A DNA stretch of 64,000 nucleotides, from assembly GCA_030141605.1 (NCBI GenBank), contig JAQGDQ010000454.1, positions 62,001-126,000 on the forward strand, given 5' to 3'. Positions 11,986 to 23,859 of this stretch are shown one piece after another. A program made the position numbers and the translations under genes. Within the stretch, counting starts at the first letter, position 1; each line of letters starts with the position of its first letter. Below the pieces are notes generated by a model, which did no database searches, had not been told where the DNA came from, and worked only from the letters and a program-made list of their open reading frames with translations. This DNA comes from Tubiluchus corallicola. Lineage: Eukaryota > Priapulida > Priapulimorpha > Priapulimorphida > Tubiluchidae.

Positions 11986-12574
11986 GTACTGCGTGTTTTG
12001 TGTAAGACTATTTGCCTTGAATGTTTTATGTATGGACGATATGTTCTTTGCTCAGTAATATAAACCCTCACAGATTTACTCTTCCAAATATTCCTTTGGC
12101 GGTCTTTTCTTTGACTAAAGATTTTCTATAAATGACTCTGATTCAAGAAGCAGGGTCTTTTTAGCATAGAAACTGGGTGGGTATACCCAATTCAATTCAA
12201 TTCGATCTCTTGGCTGATTTTTCGTTTTCTCATACAAAAGATAGCTGTCAAAAACTGATTGCACTAAACTCGGGTCATGTATGCTAAGCAGTTATCTGAA
12301 CGATTTACAGCTTTCTGTCTGTGACCTCGTGTAATTCACCATTTCCCTTAATGTTTCTGTCCACATTGAAATACAATTGAGTTTGTCCATTTCGACCACT
12401 GGTCAAGAGTGGACTAATTTTCGTCTTGTATAGAAAGCGCGTAATGAGTGAGGAGGAAGGAAAGGGGTGATTATTGTGGTTTGCCAGATGCACAAACTCT
12501 CCTTTGTGGATGACGTTAATTCTTGTTAATACAAAGTTAATACAAAGGTCACGTGAACATTCCTTAAAAGGAAA
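11986..12574. other. Unassigned DNA with a LINE tail fragment
   Basis: At 12187-12222 the reverse strand reads AAATCAGCCAA ... GAATTGAATTGAATTG. This is the same pentamer tail and upstream block as the LINE 3' end at 16400-16437. Nothing else is recognised. Confidence 0.5.
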
Positions 12575-13350
12575 AAGACGGGAATTTAAAGGATGTCACA
12601 AAAAACTTTTCGTGCAAAGTTATATTACTTAACATTACCCTTACCTGTTTAAAAAACTTACGTAATTGGAAAAGAAAATTCTTAAAGGACAAAAAAGGGG
12701 TAACTGAAGTAGGTAGAAAAATCGCCTTAAAAATTATGCTACTTTACAGCAATTTTATGCGTTCATCGTACTTGCGTTGAAAGGAATTTTTGTTTGTTTT
12801 CATTTTGAATTTCCCGCAATACTGTTCTGAAGTCGCCATTACATGACGTCATATACGCACAACGTAAATCAGGGAAAGGCAATGTTAAATTATGTCTCAA
12901 AACATTTTCCATGCAATTATATATTACTTAACATTTCACTTACCTGTTGGAAAGAATTATGTAACTAGAAATAATAATTCAAAACGTTTGTGCCAGTTGG
13001 TAAAATGTCGCTGACTCATCCTCCAGGGTGCGCCACTCACTAACCAAAAACGTATTTTTAATCTTATTGACAAGATGCAGTAATTTAAAATTTTACTCAT
13101 TTTAGTGACGTGTATGCTACGATTGTTCTGATCATTTTTTTAAAAATCACGCGATGTTATTTCAATTTGTTTCGAACGACCTACCATCAAAATGGCTGCG
13201 TCTAACGGTCTCCGCGGGAGTTTAAATTTACATGTTTTATACACTTGCTGCCGACGCAAGCCCTGCATGCAAAAAGGCAACATGTAAGTGATACAAATTT
13301 CAAAACGATTTTTAAGCTTTATTTATGAAGAGTGTTTTCTTGTGGTTTAA
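12575..13350 (+). mobile_element. Family B TTAA element, with an extra B fragment upstream
   Basis: 12682-13350 is a nearly complete family B copy. It starts TTAAAGGACAAAAAAGGGG and ends TTTTCTTGTGGTTTAA. The ends form an imperfect inverted repeat with TTAA outermost. It contains a GACGTCA palindrome block and an AAAATGGCTGCGTCTAACGG block. 12575-12681 is a second, internal B fragment immediately before it. Non-autonomous, piggyBac-like. Confidence 0.75.
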
Positions 13351-13417
13351 GCAGCATAACTGGAAGGCTATCGTGTAGTCAAAAAACCAGACAGTTGAAG
13401 CTGGTGACATCTGCAGA

Positions 13418-13838
13418 CAAGGACGTGTAAACCAATATGTTAACTAGGCTATAGTCTAGGGCGTCAAAGTTCGAGGGGCGTCACATTTTAGAAAAAAATC
13501 TTATTCTCCTCGACAAAATGTGTATACTTTCATATTCATGTAAAGGTCGCTTTTTATAACACACCACAGACAGTTACTGAGCGCAGCTTTTTTATAGTGC
13601 CACATAACGAACAGGTGCAAAGTGCCACACAAGAAGCATTTACGCAGGTTGCTTGAATGTAAATGCCTTGCAAATACATGTAATTAATAATGACCACGTA
13701 GAAACAATTTATAGTGTTTTTAATATACCACAAGTAATTGTTTAATCTCCTCGTTACTTAAGCAACTATATATTCATAATAGATATTGATGGAACAGAAC
13801 TATCAGCCTAGGTCGTCCTAAAGTATTGATACGCCTCT
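13418..13838. mobile_element. Family E hAT-like MITE with target duplication
   Basis: The ends AAGGACGTGTAAACCAA and TTGATACGCCTCTG are decayed inverted repeats; the intact form at 30527 reads CAGGGGCGTATAGAC. The flanks TCTGCAGA and TCTGCAGT match at 7 of 8 bases, a convincing 8-bp hAT-type target duplication. Confidence 0.7.
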
Positions 13839-14091
13839 GTCTGCAGTTAGTGATGCAGGTGACATCTGTAGTCAGAGGGAGCGCCACTTTGAAGTGGGCG
13901 GGAGTGCTGGTTTCAATTATCACATAAGTGGATTGAAAGATTAATAGAAAATATCTGGTTTATGTGAATTGACACAGTTTCGTTTCGCTTACCACTCATA
14001 TGTTGTACATTTGGTCAACACATTTTTGGGCAACGATACCGGCAATTTCTTCTTTTTCTTCGTCGCCTTTTTTTCGCACATCTGTTTTCGT

Positions 14092-14719
14092 TTAAAGGAA
14101 AAGCGGATCCAATCTTAAATTGTAGGTCAAAACAATCTACTCTTTAAAATATTGAAAGAAACATACTGTTTTTTTTTCAAAAATGACTTACGTGAAAGAA
14201 TTATTACCATACAAACACAATTTCACGTTCACGCCACTTGTTCTTCGCTGTTACATGCATTTCGTCATTCACTAGTTAGATGGGCACTAGGGCATGCATT
14301 TCGGAAACGCATTGCACAAAAAACAGGCGCTGTAGCTCTCAGTTCAAATGCGTTCGTCTGTGATGAACTACACACGTTCGACGGTCAACAGCTCATGCGT
14401 GAGTACAGCAGTAGATTTGAAATTTGAATTTTTATCTTAAAGTTTGTCTAGTTTTAGTACGCACAAACTACAGTAACACTGCACTTCAATTTTCACTTTC
14501 ACAAACACGTGCTACACGCTCGTCGAATATTTTTCTGTTGAAAATTATGTTAGTTTGCTATGTCACCAATAGTTGGGCTCGCCCGTCGTTAGTTAAGTTT
14601 TTAGTCTATTATTTAATTATAAGAAGCGCTTTTGGACTGTTAATTGTGTGTTAAGATGTATACTTTTTATTGGACTTGAAAATGGCGTAGTATATGAAAA
14701 ATCATCCTGCCTTCCTTAA
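14092..14719 (-). mobile_element. Family A TTAA element
   Basis: A complete 628-bp copy in reverse orientation. It begins TTAAAGGAAAAGCGGATCCA and ends ATCATCCTGCCTTCCTTAA, with TTAA at both edges. Confidence 0.8.
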
Positions 14720-15400
14720 ACTGAAGTTAGAAATTTTGTTGTTTTTAACTATAAATACAAATAGATCTCCAAAAATTAATCGCTCTCAGTTATTAATTAC
14801 GCATGCGCACTGGATACAGTTTGAGTTGTTTGTAGGAGCGGGTCAAGTGTAGCGGCTGCTTATGGTTTGTTTTGAGACAGTCTAAATCCCTAGTATTACA
14901 CCATCACGAAGCTCTAGGTGTTATTTATCCTGGCGGTAAGAATCTCGTTTATTGACCTCGGGAGAATACAAGGGGCGGGTCGGTCCTTGCTCCAGCTGGA
15001 GTGGTGGATCGTGGAAGGGCTGATTGCTTCATGATTTGATGTGATTTTGCTAGTGTTCACAGTTAAATGGAAGTCTCGTCATTCTTATTTACGGTATGAA
15101 TGAAGAATATGAAACACACAAATTGTGAAAAACTTTCTATTTTGTGCTCCCTATAATTTGACGTAGCAAATTTCGGCTGACGTTTGTGTCACATTCATTG
15201 TAGATAAAATGGAACAGCTGATAACGGTACGGGTAATAATCGTACAGTGAATATGACACAGGAAAAAGTGGGCACGAATGGAAAAGTGGGAAAAAATAAC
15301 ACCTAAGTTATTTTAATACAATTAAAAAATTTATTAAAATAATTATCCCTAACTCCCTAACTCACTTTAAATGTGTCTGTCTTACAGCGAGGATATTTTA
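14720..15400. other. Unassigned DNA; end-piece of the 16.7-kb inverted repeat
   Basis: 14737-14757 (TTGTTGTTTTTAACTATAAAT) matches the outer end of the arms at 16671 and 16986. It lies only about 18 bp past the family A element. The rest shows nothing recognisable. Confidence 0.45.
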
Positions 15401-15451
15401 TTATTATTGTTGTTATTGTTGTTGTTGTTGTTGTTATTGTTATTGTTGTTG

Positions 15452-15490
<39 letters not shown>
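15401..15490. repeat. (TTG/TTA)n trinucleotide repeat
   Basis: TTG triplets grade into TTA/ATT triplets over 90 bp. The poly-Leu frame is an artefact. Confidence 0.95.
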
Positions 15491-15491
<1 letters not shown>

Positions 15492-15877
15492 TTAAATTTA
15501 TTTCATACATACTAGCATTGTATAAAAAAAACACCCAGCTATACTACAAAATTATGCTAGAAACTAATAAAATATATATACGCATTCATACACAACCAGA
15601 CACAAGCTGTTGGAAGAAACGGTCTAGTTTGTGGTGAAAATGGTGGGCATCTGGAATATTTGCTGTAGATTTTAACAATGGTCACACAAAGTTTTTTCTG
15701 AACGTCATTTTTTGATTTGTTTTAAAACTTCTGTATGTTTGGCAAAATCTGAGGAAATGATCTAAATGTTTATACACGGGTGTCTGCTGCATTCGAGTGG
15801 TAATTTTCAATTGATCCAACGGGTATTATAGCCATAGATATCTTAGAATTAATAAATTGTATCACCGCAAATGTCTA

Positions 15878-16437
15878 TTGTTTCTGCACAAGTGTTATAA
15901 TTAATGGGCTCCTTCCTCCTACATTTGTCAATTTTTTAACTCCTGTTCAACAAATCCATAACTATGTTACTCGTAGAACTATTGGTAACTTTTATCCTCC
16001 TGCCATTCCCACTAGTTACGGTTACCGAAATCACACTGCTAACCAATTATGGGCTCAAATTGCTCCTTGGGCAAAAGAATTTCAATTACAAGGTTTTAAA
16101 AAGCATTTATTTGATTTGTTACTAAACTCGTTACCCAACCTGCTAATTAAGTACCTCTAATCTTATTTGCCTGTGTTATTATCATTAATTGTTTTTATAG
16201 CTAAATATTGTTTTAACTTATATATTTTGTATGTATTTCTCCGTGTACGCCGAGCATGTGTTTGCGCAGTCTAGCGGTGAGTCTCGGAAGCTCACGCTCC
16301 TGCTCTCCTCGAGGCTGATTTTATAATTTTCAAACCGTAACTGTTTTTATTATCGTATTGTCATTATCATTATGTATATAGTTTAATGCTTTGTGTTGCA
16401 AATCAGCCAAATAAAGAACTGTTGAATTGAATTGAGT
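15878..16437 (+). mobile_element. LINE 3' end with RT C-terminus, 3'UTR and pentamer tail
   Basis: One frame from about 15885 to the stop at 16158-16160 reads NGLLPPTFVNFLTPVQQIHN, YVTRRTIGNFYPPAIP, NQLWAQIAPWAKEF and GFKKHLFDLLL. That order (LLPP...F, HNYxTR, xLW, FKKxL) is the C-terminal end of the ORF2 reverse transcriptase of CR1/Jockey-type LINEs. A 250-bp 3'UTR follows with AATAAA at 16410, ending in a TTGAATTGAATTG tail. The copy is truncated 5'. A minus-strand copy of the same tail is at 20437-20510. Confidence 0.75.
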
Positions 16438-16543
16438 GTTGATGCTAATGCAAGCTCTATGCTCAATAAGACATGTAACTGATACGTGTGTAAACTTTCA
16501 AGACGAATTTTTCTAGCTTTATGTAAGCAAACGGTTTTCTTAA
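16438..16543 (+). mobile_element. Family B right-end fragment
   Basis: Matches the last 100 bp of family B (CAAGACGAATTTTTCTAGCTT, then GTTTTCTTAA). It abuts the LINE tail directly. Confidence 0.6.
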
Positions 16544-16670
16544 AATGAAAGTAACAGCTAACACACGCTTAAACAAAGACACTCTTGTCCTTTAACTAAT
16601 AAATTCATCAGTAATGAAACTTACAGTGTTCTAAACAATGAGTCAAGCATTTCAACGATTTTTTTATTGC

Positions 16671-16986
16671 ATTTATAGTTAAAAACAACACAACTTTATT
16701 AAAAACTTTTGCATTTAAAAGTTAAAAGTTAAAATCACGCCAAACGTTTCGTCTAGCTACTGCTGTCATCACCAGTGGTAAATTTACAAATTACTTGCAT
16801 TACTTGCATACTTTACAAATTACTTAACTAGTGCATAATAGGCTCTGCCTATATAAACTGGTTGTATGTTTGTAAATTTACCACTGATGATGACAACAGC
16901 AGCTATTCGAAACGTTTGGCATGATTTTAACTTTTAACTTTTTAATGTAAAAGTTTATTAAAGTTGTGTTGTTTTTAACTATAAAT
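16671..16986. mobile_element. 316-bp inverted-repeat (fold-back) element
   Basis: Arms of about 120 bp (16671-16790 and 16869-16986) are near-perfect reverse complements around a spacer of about 78 bp. They start ATTTATAGTTAAAAACAACA and carry a CCAAACGTTTCG ... CTGCTGTCATCA block internally. The spacer holds a direct repeat (TTACTTGCAT twice). No coding frame. It could be a fold-back transposon or a palindromic rearrangement of a longer repeat. Confidence 0.75.
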
Positions 16987-18054
16987 ATTTTTATGTGTCT
17001 GTAATAAAAATTAGCTTATTTAATTCTACATACATTGGCATAATTTCTGTCTTTTTTTGACAAAAAGCTCGTTGGTCAGTGAGTTGCTGTGTGAACGAAC
17101 TCACCTCGCTATATGAACACCACTTTATAGGTTAGTATGTAGTGAATGACTGATAGATCTTGTTAATTGTTATAATTCTTATTCTCGAAGTTAATTTGAA
17201 TTTGTTGAACCGTGGAAAGTTTAGGTCAATCAAGATTGAAATAGTCGAGATTTTTGCGTGTTGAAGACTTCAACCATAAAACTCAGTTCAGAAATGCCAG
17301 TCGAAAGTATGGAATCATAATATTTGGCGTGCAAATAGCAGATTGCAGTAAAAATAGGATAATATTTAGCAAAGTGTTAAACGAAGCGTGGTTGCCATAG
17401 CAACCGAGACGGTAAAAACGATTCCAACGTTTTCTCTCATAATATTCCTAGCCGAGATACAACTCGTAAATTATTTTCTTACTAAACATTGTACACAGCA
17501 GCCAGCACCCCTGGTATTTGACGGCCAGCACCCCCTGTCGGTTATTTTGTCTAATGTCCCAGCGGCAAGTCTTAAGTCGCTTGACTAAATTACTTTAATA
17601 GAGACTATTAGCACTTTCAATCCAGAGGACTAAATATTAGGTGAAGCTCACGTGCCTCCATCTACCCGTTACTATTTTTATTCCAGAGCAAGTCATTAAG
17701 CTTTGCAGGCCTGAAAAATTACTCTTAATACATTAGTTCCTAAAGCGAACAGCAGACCTAAGGTGGCATTATTAAAATTAGGAAAGTAACGCGGGGAGTG
17801 ATGAACTGATCCACCCGTTCCTTTCTCCATTAGATGTCGAGTTGCTTCCAGAGATACCCTGGGGCGAGCGGTGGTGGACAGGTTTATTAGGAATAGCAGC
17901 ATTTTCAGGTAATAAGTAAAATGAAACCTCGTTTATTTCTACTTCCACAGATCAGCTCACTAGAGGTTCCTAAAAGCAGACAGTTGGTTTACAGTCCTCG
18001 TTTTTCACTACTTCTTATTGGCTTACCTTGAATGTTTCTAAATGTGAAACAGCT
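16987..18054. other. Unassigned DNA
   Basis: Short frames at 17388-17588 (+) and 17696-17902 (-) carry no recognisable motif. No repeat family is recognised. Confidence 0.5.
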
Positions 18055-18265
18055 GCTTATAAATCCAATTTTTATTCGGGTTTCTTATCTGTGGAACTCT
18101 TATCGGAAAATTCGTTCGCTTTTGCCTGCAATATCACGTGATTCAAAAGGAATGTATACCTTCTATAATTACTAAATTACTTAATTAATTATGGGAATTC
18201 TGTTTCCTTGGACATGATCTATCTTCATCTTTTACCATATTGAAAGTGGCCATTGGCCTTTCGGG
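18055..18265 (+). mobile_element. Diverged LINE C-terminal relic
   Basis: TTTCTTATCTGTGGAACTCTT corresponds to the sequence encoding SYLWNS at 5068-5085. The two regions stay alignable to GTGGCCATTGG / GTGACCATTGG. Frameshifts have destroyed the reading frame. Confidence 0.4.
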
Positions 18266-18796
18266 GGGGGATTTGTATTAAAAAGGTCAATCGCTATACG
18301 GCCCATCCATTTCTATGTGTTTGTTTTATCAAATAGAACTTTCGTTTAGCCCTCTACAGCTTCTAGTACCTTCCTGTTTACGTGTCAAAGTTTATGGCTA
18401 GTCAAAATCAGGTGAACTGACCTTTAGAGGATAAACTTTGAAGCAGCTGCTAAGTGCTATTGTGTTTCACTGACCGCTGGTCAAGTTTGTCCAGTATTTG
18501 CCTCTAGCCAGAGTTAATGTATTGCGGCAGTAATTGCTGGGTAAATTGGACAATGTCCAGTCAAATTTCCGCCAGGCCTTTTGGCCCAGTGTCCACGCGT
18601 CTATTGTGGCGAGGATTAAGTTTATTGAGATTCCATTCACTGTATTATGTACAGCTGTAGGCTTATAACTGCCGACTTAAATAGAATTACTCGAGCATGC
18701 GCAGATAAAGTGAAGGAAATATACCGACAGTATTTAAACATTGTTTTTAACATTTTACATTAGCCAGAAATAATTTGGACATGCTCTTTCCTATTT

Positions 18797-18809
18797 GTTC
18801 TCTCTCTCG

Positions 18810-18861
<52 letters not shown>

Positions 18862-18927
18862 CCCTCATCTCTCTCCCCCTCTCTCTTTCTCTCCCTCTGT
18901 CTTTCTCTTCGCTCCTCTCTCTCCCCT

Positions 18928-18981
<54 letters not shown>

Positions 18982-18985
18982 CTTT
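18797..18985. repeat. (CT)n microsatellite
   Basis: An imperfect polypyrimidine CT/CCT tract. Overlapping L/S-rich and E/R-rich frames on both strands are artefacts. Confidence 0.97.
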
Positions 18986-19309
18986 TCTCATTCGCTGAGT
19001 GTTAGGAATGCTTAGAAGCTGCTGCCACCTCAGACCGGCTTTTTTCAAGTAACTGGCTTCATCTAACTACTACTGAAGTTAAATAACGCTGGCTGGCCTG
19101 GCTTCCCGTCAAGTTCTCGTAACTAGAGCCTCAGGTTTACATTCGCGCCATCTGTATGCCACGAAAAGAATGAATTTCCAGCATAAATCAGCCTGAGAGG
19201 GCGTGTGAGAATGAATCAGTTCCTGAACTAAAATAACAAAACTAAACTTCGTTCGAAGTCCAATCTTGCTACTTTTTTGTCAATTATTCATGCACTCCGC
19301 GGTCAATCC

Positions 19310-19490
19310 AGTCTGTCAATCACCCAAATAAGCAAACAATTTATCAGCCAATCACCCAAAAGCTAACCAGCCTGTCAGCCGACCAACCAATCACTCAAAC
19401 AACTGAAAGACCATCTAACCGTCCGATTAACAAACAGACCAACCAAGCTGTACTAGCAAATCATGCCTTTTTGCTTAGCCAATCAGCAAA
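19310..19490. repeat. Degenerate CCAATCA-rich stretch
   Basis: CCAATCA, CCAACCA and CAACCAATC variants occur about ten times in 180 bp without strict period. Each resembles a CCAAT box, but the spacing and base bias suggest a degenerate short tandem repeat. Confidence 0.5.
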
Positions 19491-19492
19491 CT

Positions 19493-20150
19493 TTAGAGGA
19501 CAAAAAGGGGTACCAGAAGTAGGTTTCTGAAAAATCGCCTTAAAAATTATACCGCTTTATAGCAATTTTATGCACATATCGTGCTCGCGTTGAAAGAATT
19601 TTTTGTTTGTTTTAATTTTAAATCTCCCGCAATACTGTTCCGACGAGGCCATTACATGACGTCATATATCCACAACGTAAATCAGGAGAAGAAAAGGAAA
19701 TGTTAAGCTATGTCCAAAAAAATTTCCATGCAAATCTATATTACACTTGAAATACATATTTAACTAGAAAAGAAAATTATTAATTATTTAAAATGTCTTC
19801 ACCAATTGGTAAAAAATGTCGCAGACTCACCCTAAAGGGTGTACCACTCACTAACCAAAAATGTATTTTTATTCTTATTGACAAGATACAGTAATTTAAA
19901 ATTTTGCTGACGTGTGCTTAGAATCCTCTGATTATTTTTTCAAACTTTACACAATGTTATCTAAACTTGTTTCAAATGACATATCGTCAAAATGGCTGCA
20001 CCCAACGGTCATCGCAGGAGTTTAAATTCACATGTTTTATGCAGCGTTACTGTCGACGCAAGCCCTGTATGCAAAAGGCAGTATGCTAGTGGTAGAAAAT
20101 TTCAAGACGAATTTTTTAAGCTCTATGTAAGTGGAGGGTTTTCTTGTGAT
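19493..20150 (+). mobile_element. Family B TTAA element
   Basis: A full-length but diverged copy, starting TTAGAGGACAAAAAGGGG with the right end GGAGGGTTTTCTTGTGAT. The frame 19992-20282 runs over its right part and is not a gene. Confidence 0.75.
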
Positions 20151-20436
20151 ATAACTATGAGGTTGGAAACAATTTACTTGAATTTTGCACATGCCCATCT
20201 GTTGCTAAGCTGGTTCCTTGCATTTTTGCTCCTGCGTCTGTCATCACGTGTATCATTAACTACCATAATTACCTTTCACTGAATTCCAGCGCAACACTCG
20301 CACAATTCATTACCTAATTAGTGTAATTAAAACGGTAATTATTGCATAATAGTTATCCTAGATGGTCGGCAGATGCAGTAAATGGTTCGAAGGTGATTCT
20401 TTGTTTTCCAGGTTCTTAAGGCACAACAAAATTCTT

Positions 20437-20510
20437 TAATTCATTTCAATTCAATTCAGTTATTTTTTATTTGGTTGATTTGCAACACAGAACGTTAGCA
20501 TAGGCCCCAA
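20437..20510 (-). mobile_element. LINE 3' tail
   Basis: The reverse complement reads CTGTGTTGCAAATCAACCAA, then ATAAAAAATAACTGAATTGAATTG. This is the same 3' end as the LINE at 15878-16437 (TTGTGTTGCAAATCAGCCAA). Nothing further upstream in the element is recognisable. Confidence 0.6.
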
Positions 20511-21150
20511 AAGGTCATAATATCTGACCCTGCCTGTAATGTATACCTTCCTATAAAGAGTGAACTTAAATTTTCGGGAAATTGAAACACATTCGCCTCT
20601 AATTTCTGGCCAGATAATTATGGCTGTTTTCCGCTTCTGTAGTTCAGCTGAACAGTGTGATTATGGTTCAACACATGGCCCTTGTGCTGTTCCGTAGCCT
20701 CTGGATAATCCCCACATATTTATAGAACTGGCACGCGTCTCAGGACCGTATCTAGATCTCGGAGGGTGTTGGCACTTGACAAATCTATGAATAGTGGCCT
20801 GTGGATGTGGCGGATCTGCCATTTTAAATCAAATTATATGGTGCTTAGGGGTAAATTGTGTACTTGTGTATACTAATTGCTAAGGTTTCAAGTTTTTTCT
20901 TACTGTTTTTTGGAATTTGAACCACTCCCCTCCCGATCCGCCACTCCTCCCCCACAGTTACTGAAAGGCATAAACAAAGCTGTAACGTACAATGTCTTAT
21001 AGACATTATATGTTACAGCGATAATTTGCATATCACTTTTCGGCACGTGCCACACTACTGACCATTGTCCGGACAACTACTGACCACTGCCGACCATTGT
21101 CTGACCAATGTCTAACAGCTGTCCTGTAGTTAATTGGTTATCATCTTAAA
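20511..21150. other. Unassigned DNA
   Basis: Possibly the 3'UTR of the adjacent LINE tail, but no match can be seen. Near 21058-21110 the words ACTGACCATTGTCCGAC recur irregularly. Confidence 0.4.
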
Positions 21151-21301
21151 AGAGAGAGACAGATTGAGAGAGAGGGTCTGTGTGTGAAAGAGATAGAGTG
21201 AGAGGGAAGAAGGAAAGTGAGAGAGGGAGAGAGAGAAGTGGAAAGGAAGACTAGGAGAAAGAGAGAGAGAGAGAGAGAGAGAGGGAGAGGAAGAGAGAGA
21301 G

Positions 21302-21389
<88 letters not shown>

Positions 21390-21391
21390 CG
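21151..21391. repeat. (GA)n polypurine microsatellite
   Basis: An imperfect GA tract that becomes pure from about 21310. The E/R-rich frame across it is an artefact. Confidence 0.97.
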
Positions 21392-21640
21392 GCAGAAACC
21401 CTTTTGACCCAAGTTTATATTTGTCGATACGCTTCTATTTATCCTATGTCTGCCTTAACGGTCTTGCTGGTATCTGGGGTAACTATGGCGCTTGCTAAAT
21501 CTTATGATGTTGACAACAACAACAGTTCGTGTTTGTCCAGCCTATGGTCAATATTTTCCGTAGAATGACTCATGTTCCCATCTGGGAGTGTATTGGCTAG
21601 GACAATTCTTGTAAACGCTGTTAGCACAGCAGGGAAAGTG

Positions 21641-21872
21641 TTAAAGGAAAACCGGACCCAGTCTTAAACTGCAGGTCAAAACAATTTACTCCTTAAAATA
21701 TTGAAAGGGAGCATACTATTTTTTCAAAAATGACTTACGTGAAAGAATTATTATCACACAAACACAATTTCACGCAAGCCATTTTTGAAAAAATGAAGTA
21801 TGTTTCTTTTCAATATTTTAAAGAGTAGATTGTTTTGACCTGCAGTTTAAGATTGGGTCCGCTATTTCTTTA
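21641..21872. mobile_element. Palindromic family A derivative (two right ends)
   Basis: A 232-bp element bounded by TTAA. Both ends are the family A right end: TTAAAGGAAAACCGGACCCA on the left, and GATTGGGTCCGCTATTTCTTTAA on the right as its complement. Arms of about 100 bp are inverted around the CACAATTTCACG junction. The left half of family A is missing. Confidence 0.8.
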
Positions 21873-22017
21873 ATAAGAGAAAAATAACCCGCGAAAAAGC
21901 ATAAAAATGAAGCAGAATAACAAAGAAGAATATAATTAAAACCTTTAGACTTTATTTTGCTGAATTTCTTTGAAAATCTGATTTTTAAAATTCTGTTTCC
22001 ATATTGTGGTAACAGTT

Positions 22018-22122
22018 CGTTCACGTAAACCTTTCTTGAAGAAATACCATGTTCTGTTTCCATATCTTACAGGCTACGTTGTTTTGAGCTATTGTTTAAG
22101 GTTGTGTCCGGTTTTCATTTAA
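22018..22122 (+). mobile_element. Family A right-end fragment
   Basis: A decayed right end: a TTGTTTTGAGCTATTGTTTAAG block, then TGTCCGGTTTTCATTTAA ending in TTAA. It is about 150 bp from the palindromic copy. Confidence 0.5.
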
Positions 22123-22162
22123 AGCATTTGCAAATAATGTCTTTTCTGGACGACCCTGCAGT

Positions 22163-22644
22163 AGTGATGGCCGATTTTGAAATTTTGAAATTCGATTATA
22201 ATGGTGTTCTTGTAATTCGATGTCACGATTAATCTAATGCAGCAATTTTTAGTGTTTTGGCCATATTTTTCAATGATTGCAGTGGAATATAGCCTATAAC
22301 GTCTTCACCGCTTCATCATTGCCTGCCATTTTCGCACTTGGGAACCATTTTTTTAAACACATACCTGGTTTTTCGTCAACTACTCTATGACTACATCACT
22401 ACACGCGTCACGTGTCAACGAATTTGGAGCCCAAAGTTTGCAACACTGGTTCACAATTGTGTGCATTGTGGAAGATGAAAAAAATGAAGAAAAGGCGCAA
22501 CGATTCGATTTACTAGGGCTAACATACTTCCTTTTAGTCAGTGTGTAACACGTATATTTTGCTGTCGATTAATTGGCGAATATATCGATTTATACATGGT
22601 TGTAGTCTCGATTAATTCGATTAATCTATTAATCGCCCATCACT
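22163..22644. mobile_element. Family L: hAT-like MITE rich in CGATTAAT
   Basis: The ends AGTGATGGCCGATTTTGAAAT and TTAATCGCCCATCACT are inverted repeats (AGTGATGGxCGATT). The flanks CCTGCAGT and CCATGCAGT look like a target duplication with one inserted base. Internal ATTAATCGATT words fit this MITE style. No coding frame. Confidence 0.65.
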
Positions 22645-23327
22645 GCCATGCAGTTTTTTTGATTATGATGAGTTCTTGTTTTTATTCTTTTTCTTTATGT
22701 TATTACTGACTAAATTAGTCGATATTCTGTTGGTCTCGTCATTTTCTAGAATTTTCTGAGAATAAAGGTGCCGAAGGGTTAAATTTATCATTACTACCTG
22801 TTTTCTTGTTGGAGGTGAATTTTTTTAAAACTCGTAATGGCAACTCAGGGAAGAAACTGGAGGTGAATTTTATGACGTCACACGAGCCGGAAAGTTTAAT
22901 AAAATCGTGTACCTCATAAAATTTACCGCTTATTTTGACAGGCACTTTATTGGGTTAATTTAAACGGTTGTTAAATTTATAAATAATTTTTATGGGCTAG
23001 TCGCGTGTTCACTTCTGTTGAGTTGAATTCTAGCTGAGTGTATATTTTGATAAACAGTTGCGTAATGTACAATGTGTTATGTATGTGTATATAATGCAAT
23101 GTATATAGCTTATATGTATTTTGACAAACAGCGTATAATGTATAATATATGTATGCTTGCATACCAAAACCGTCTATAAGTCGGCATAGTTAAAACTACG
23201 TTATAATGCTACAAAGTAGAATGACCCCAAAATGTCAAATATTCGTTTTTACGGTTTCGATAAATATATTGGACTTTTATATTCTAGCTTCAAATTATCA
23301 AGAAAGTGTTCAAAAAACACTTAAAAC
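22645..23327. other. Unassigned DNA with a weak tandem duplication
   Basis: Around 23038-23160 the block TTTTGAYAAACAG ... GTAATGTAYAATGT appears twice, imperfectly. The 68-codon minus frame at 22739-22945 shows no known family. Confidence 0.5.
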
Positions 23328-23859
23328 TTAAAAGAAAACCCTACGATTGTGTAAACATTACTTCAGAATAAGGTATGCTCTAAAATATTGAAAACTAAAA
23401 TAGCTTTTTTATATCAAAGCTTACATTAAATAATAATTACCTCGGATACTCAAATTTCTTTACACTTTCAAAGCTGCGCGGGGCTCAGTGAATCTACTAA
23501 GATTGGCAACGGCGCTTTTTTGTTACGCGCGCGTGGCCGACAAACCATGATCATGAAGTACAGCGTTAGTTTCTGACGTCATGTGATGTAGAGTCCATTT
23601 TTGTGACATCACATGGCAGGCGTTTAAACAGTACTGTAACACCTAATGTGCTATAATGCGCAAGAGAAGACGTCTGCCATTGCACAAACTGTGGTTAGTT
23701 TCTGACGTAAGCAAAAGCTGTGTCCGGCTGCCGTTAATTAACTTTCTAAGCTAATTATTAAAATACAAGAAACAATTACTAACTTTTATAGGCAAGAAAA
23801 CGTATATTTTGGAAGTAAATTAATATGAGATTAGTCTAAATCATCCGGTTTTCTTTTAA
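23328..23859 (-). mobile_element. Family D TTAA element (complete)
   Basis: 532 bp with the ends TTAAAAGAAAACCCTACGATT and its complement of TTAAAAGAAAACCGGATGATT, an inverted repeat of about 18/21. TTAA is at both edges, so it is piggyBac-like. Internal GACGTCA and GACATCA motifs and an ACAGTACTGT palindrome are shared with the second copy at 59630. No transposase. Confidence 0.8.

Noticed and set aside
16884-16912. Hammerhead ribozyme (CTGATGA ... GAAAC) in the inverted repeat
   Set aside because: The core words are present in one arm, but the 18 nt between them cannot form stem II next to the core and the other arm has CTGGTGA. Probably coincidence.
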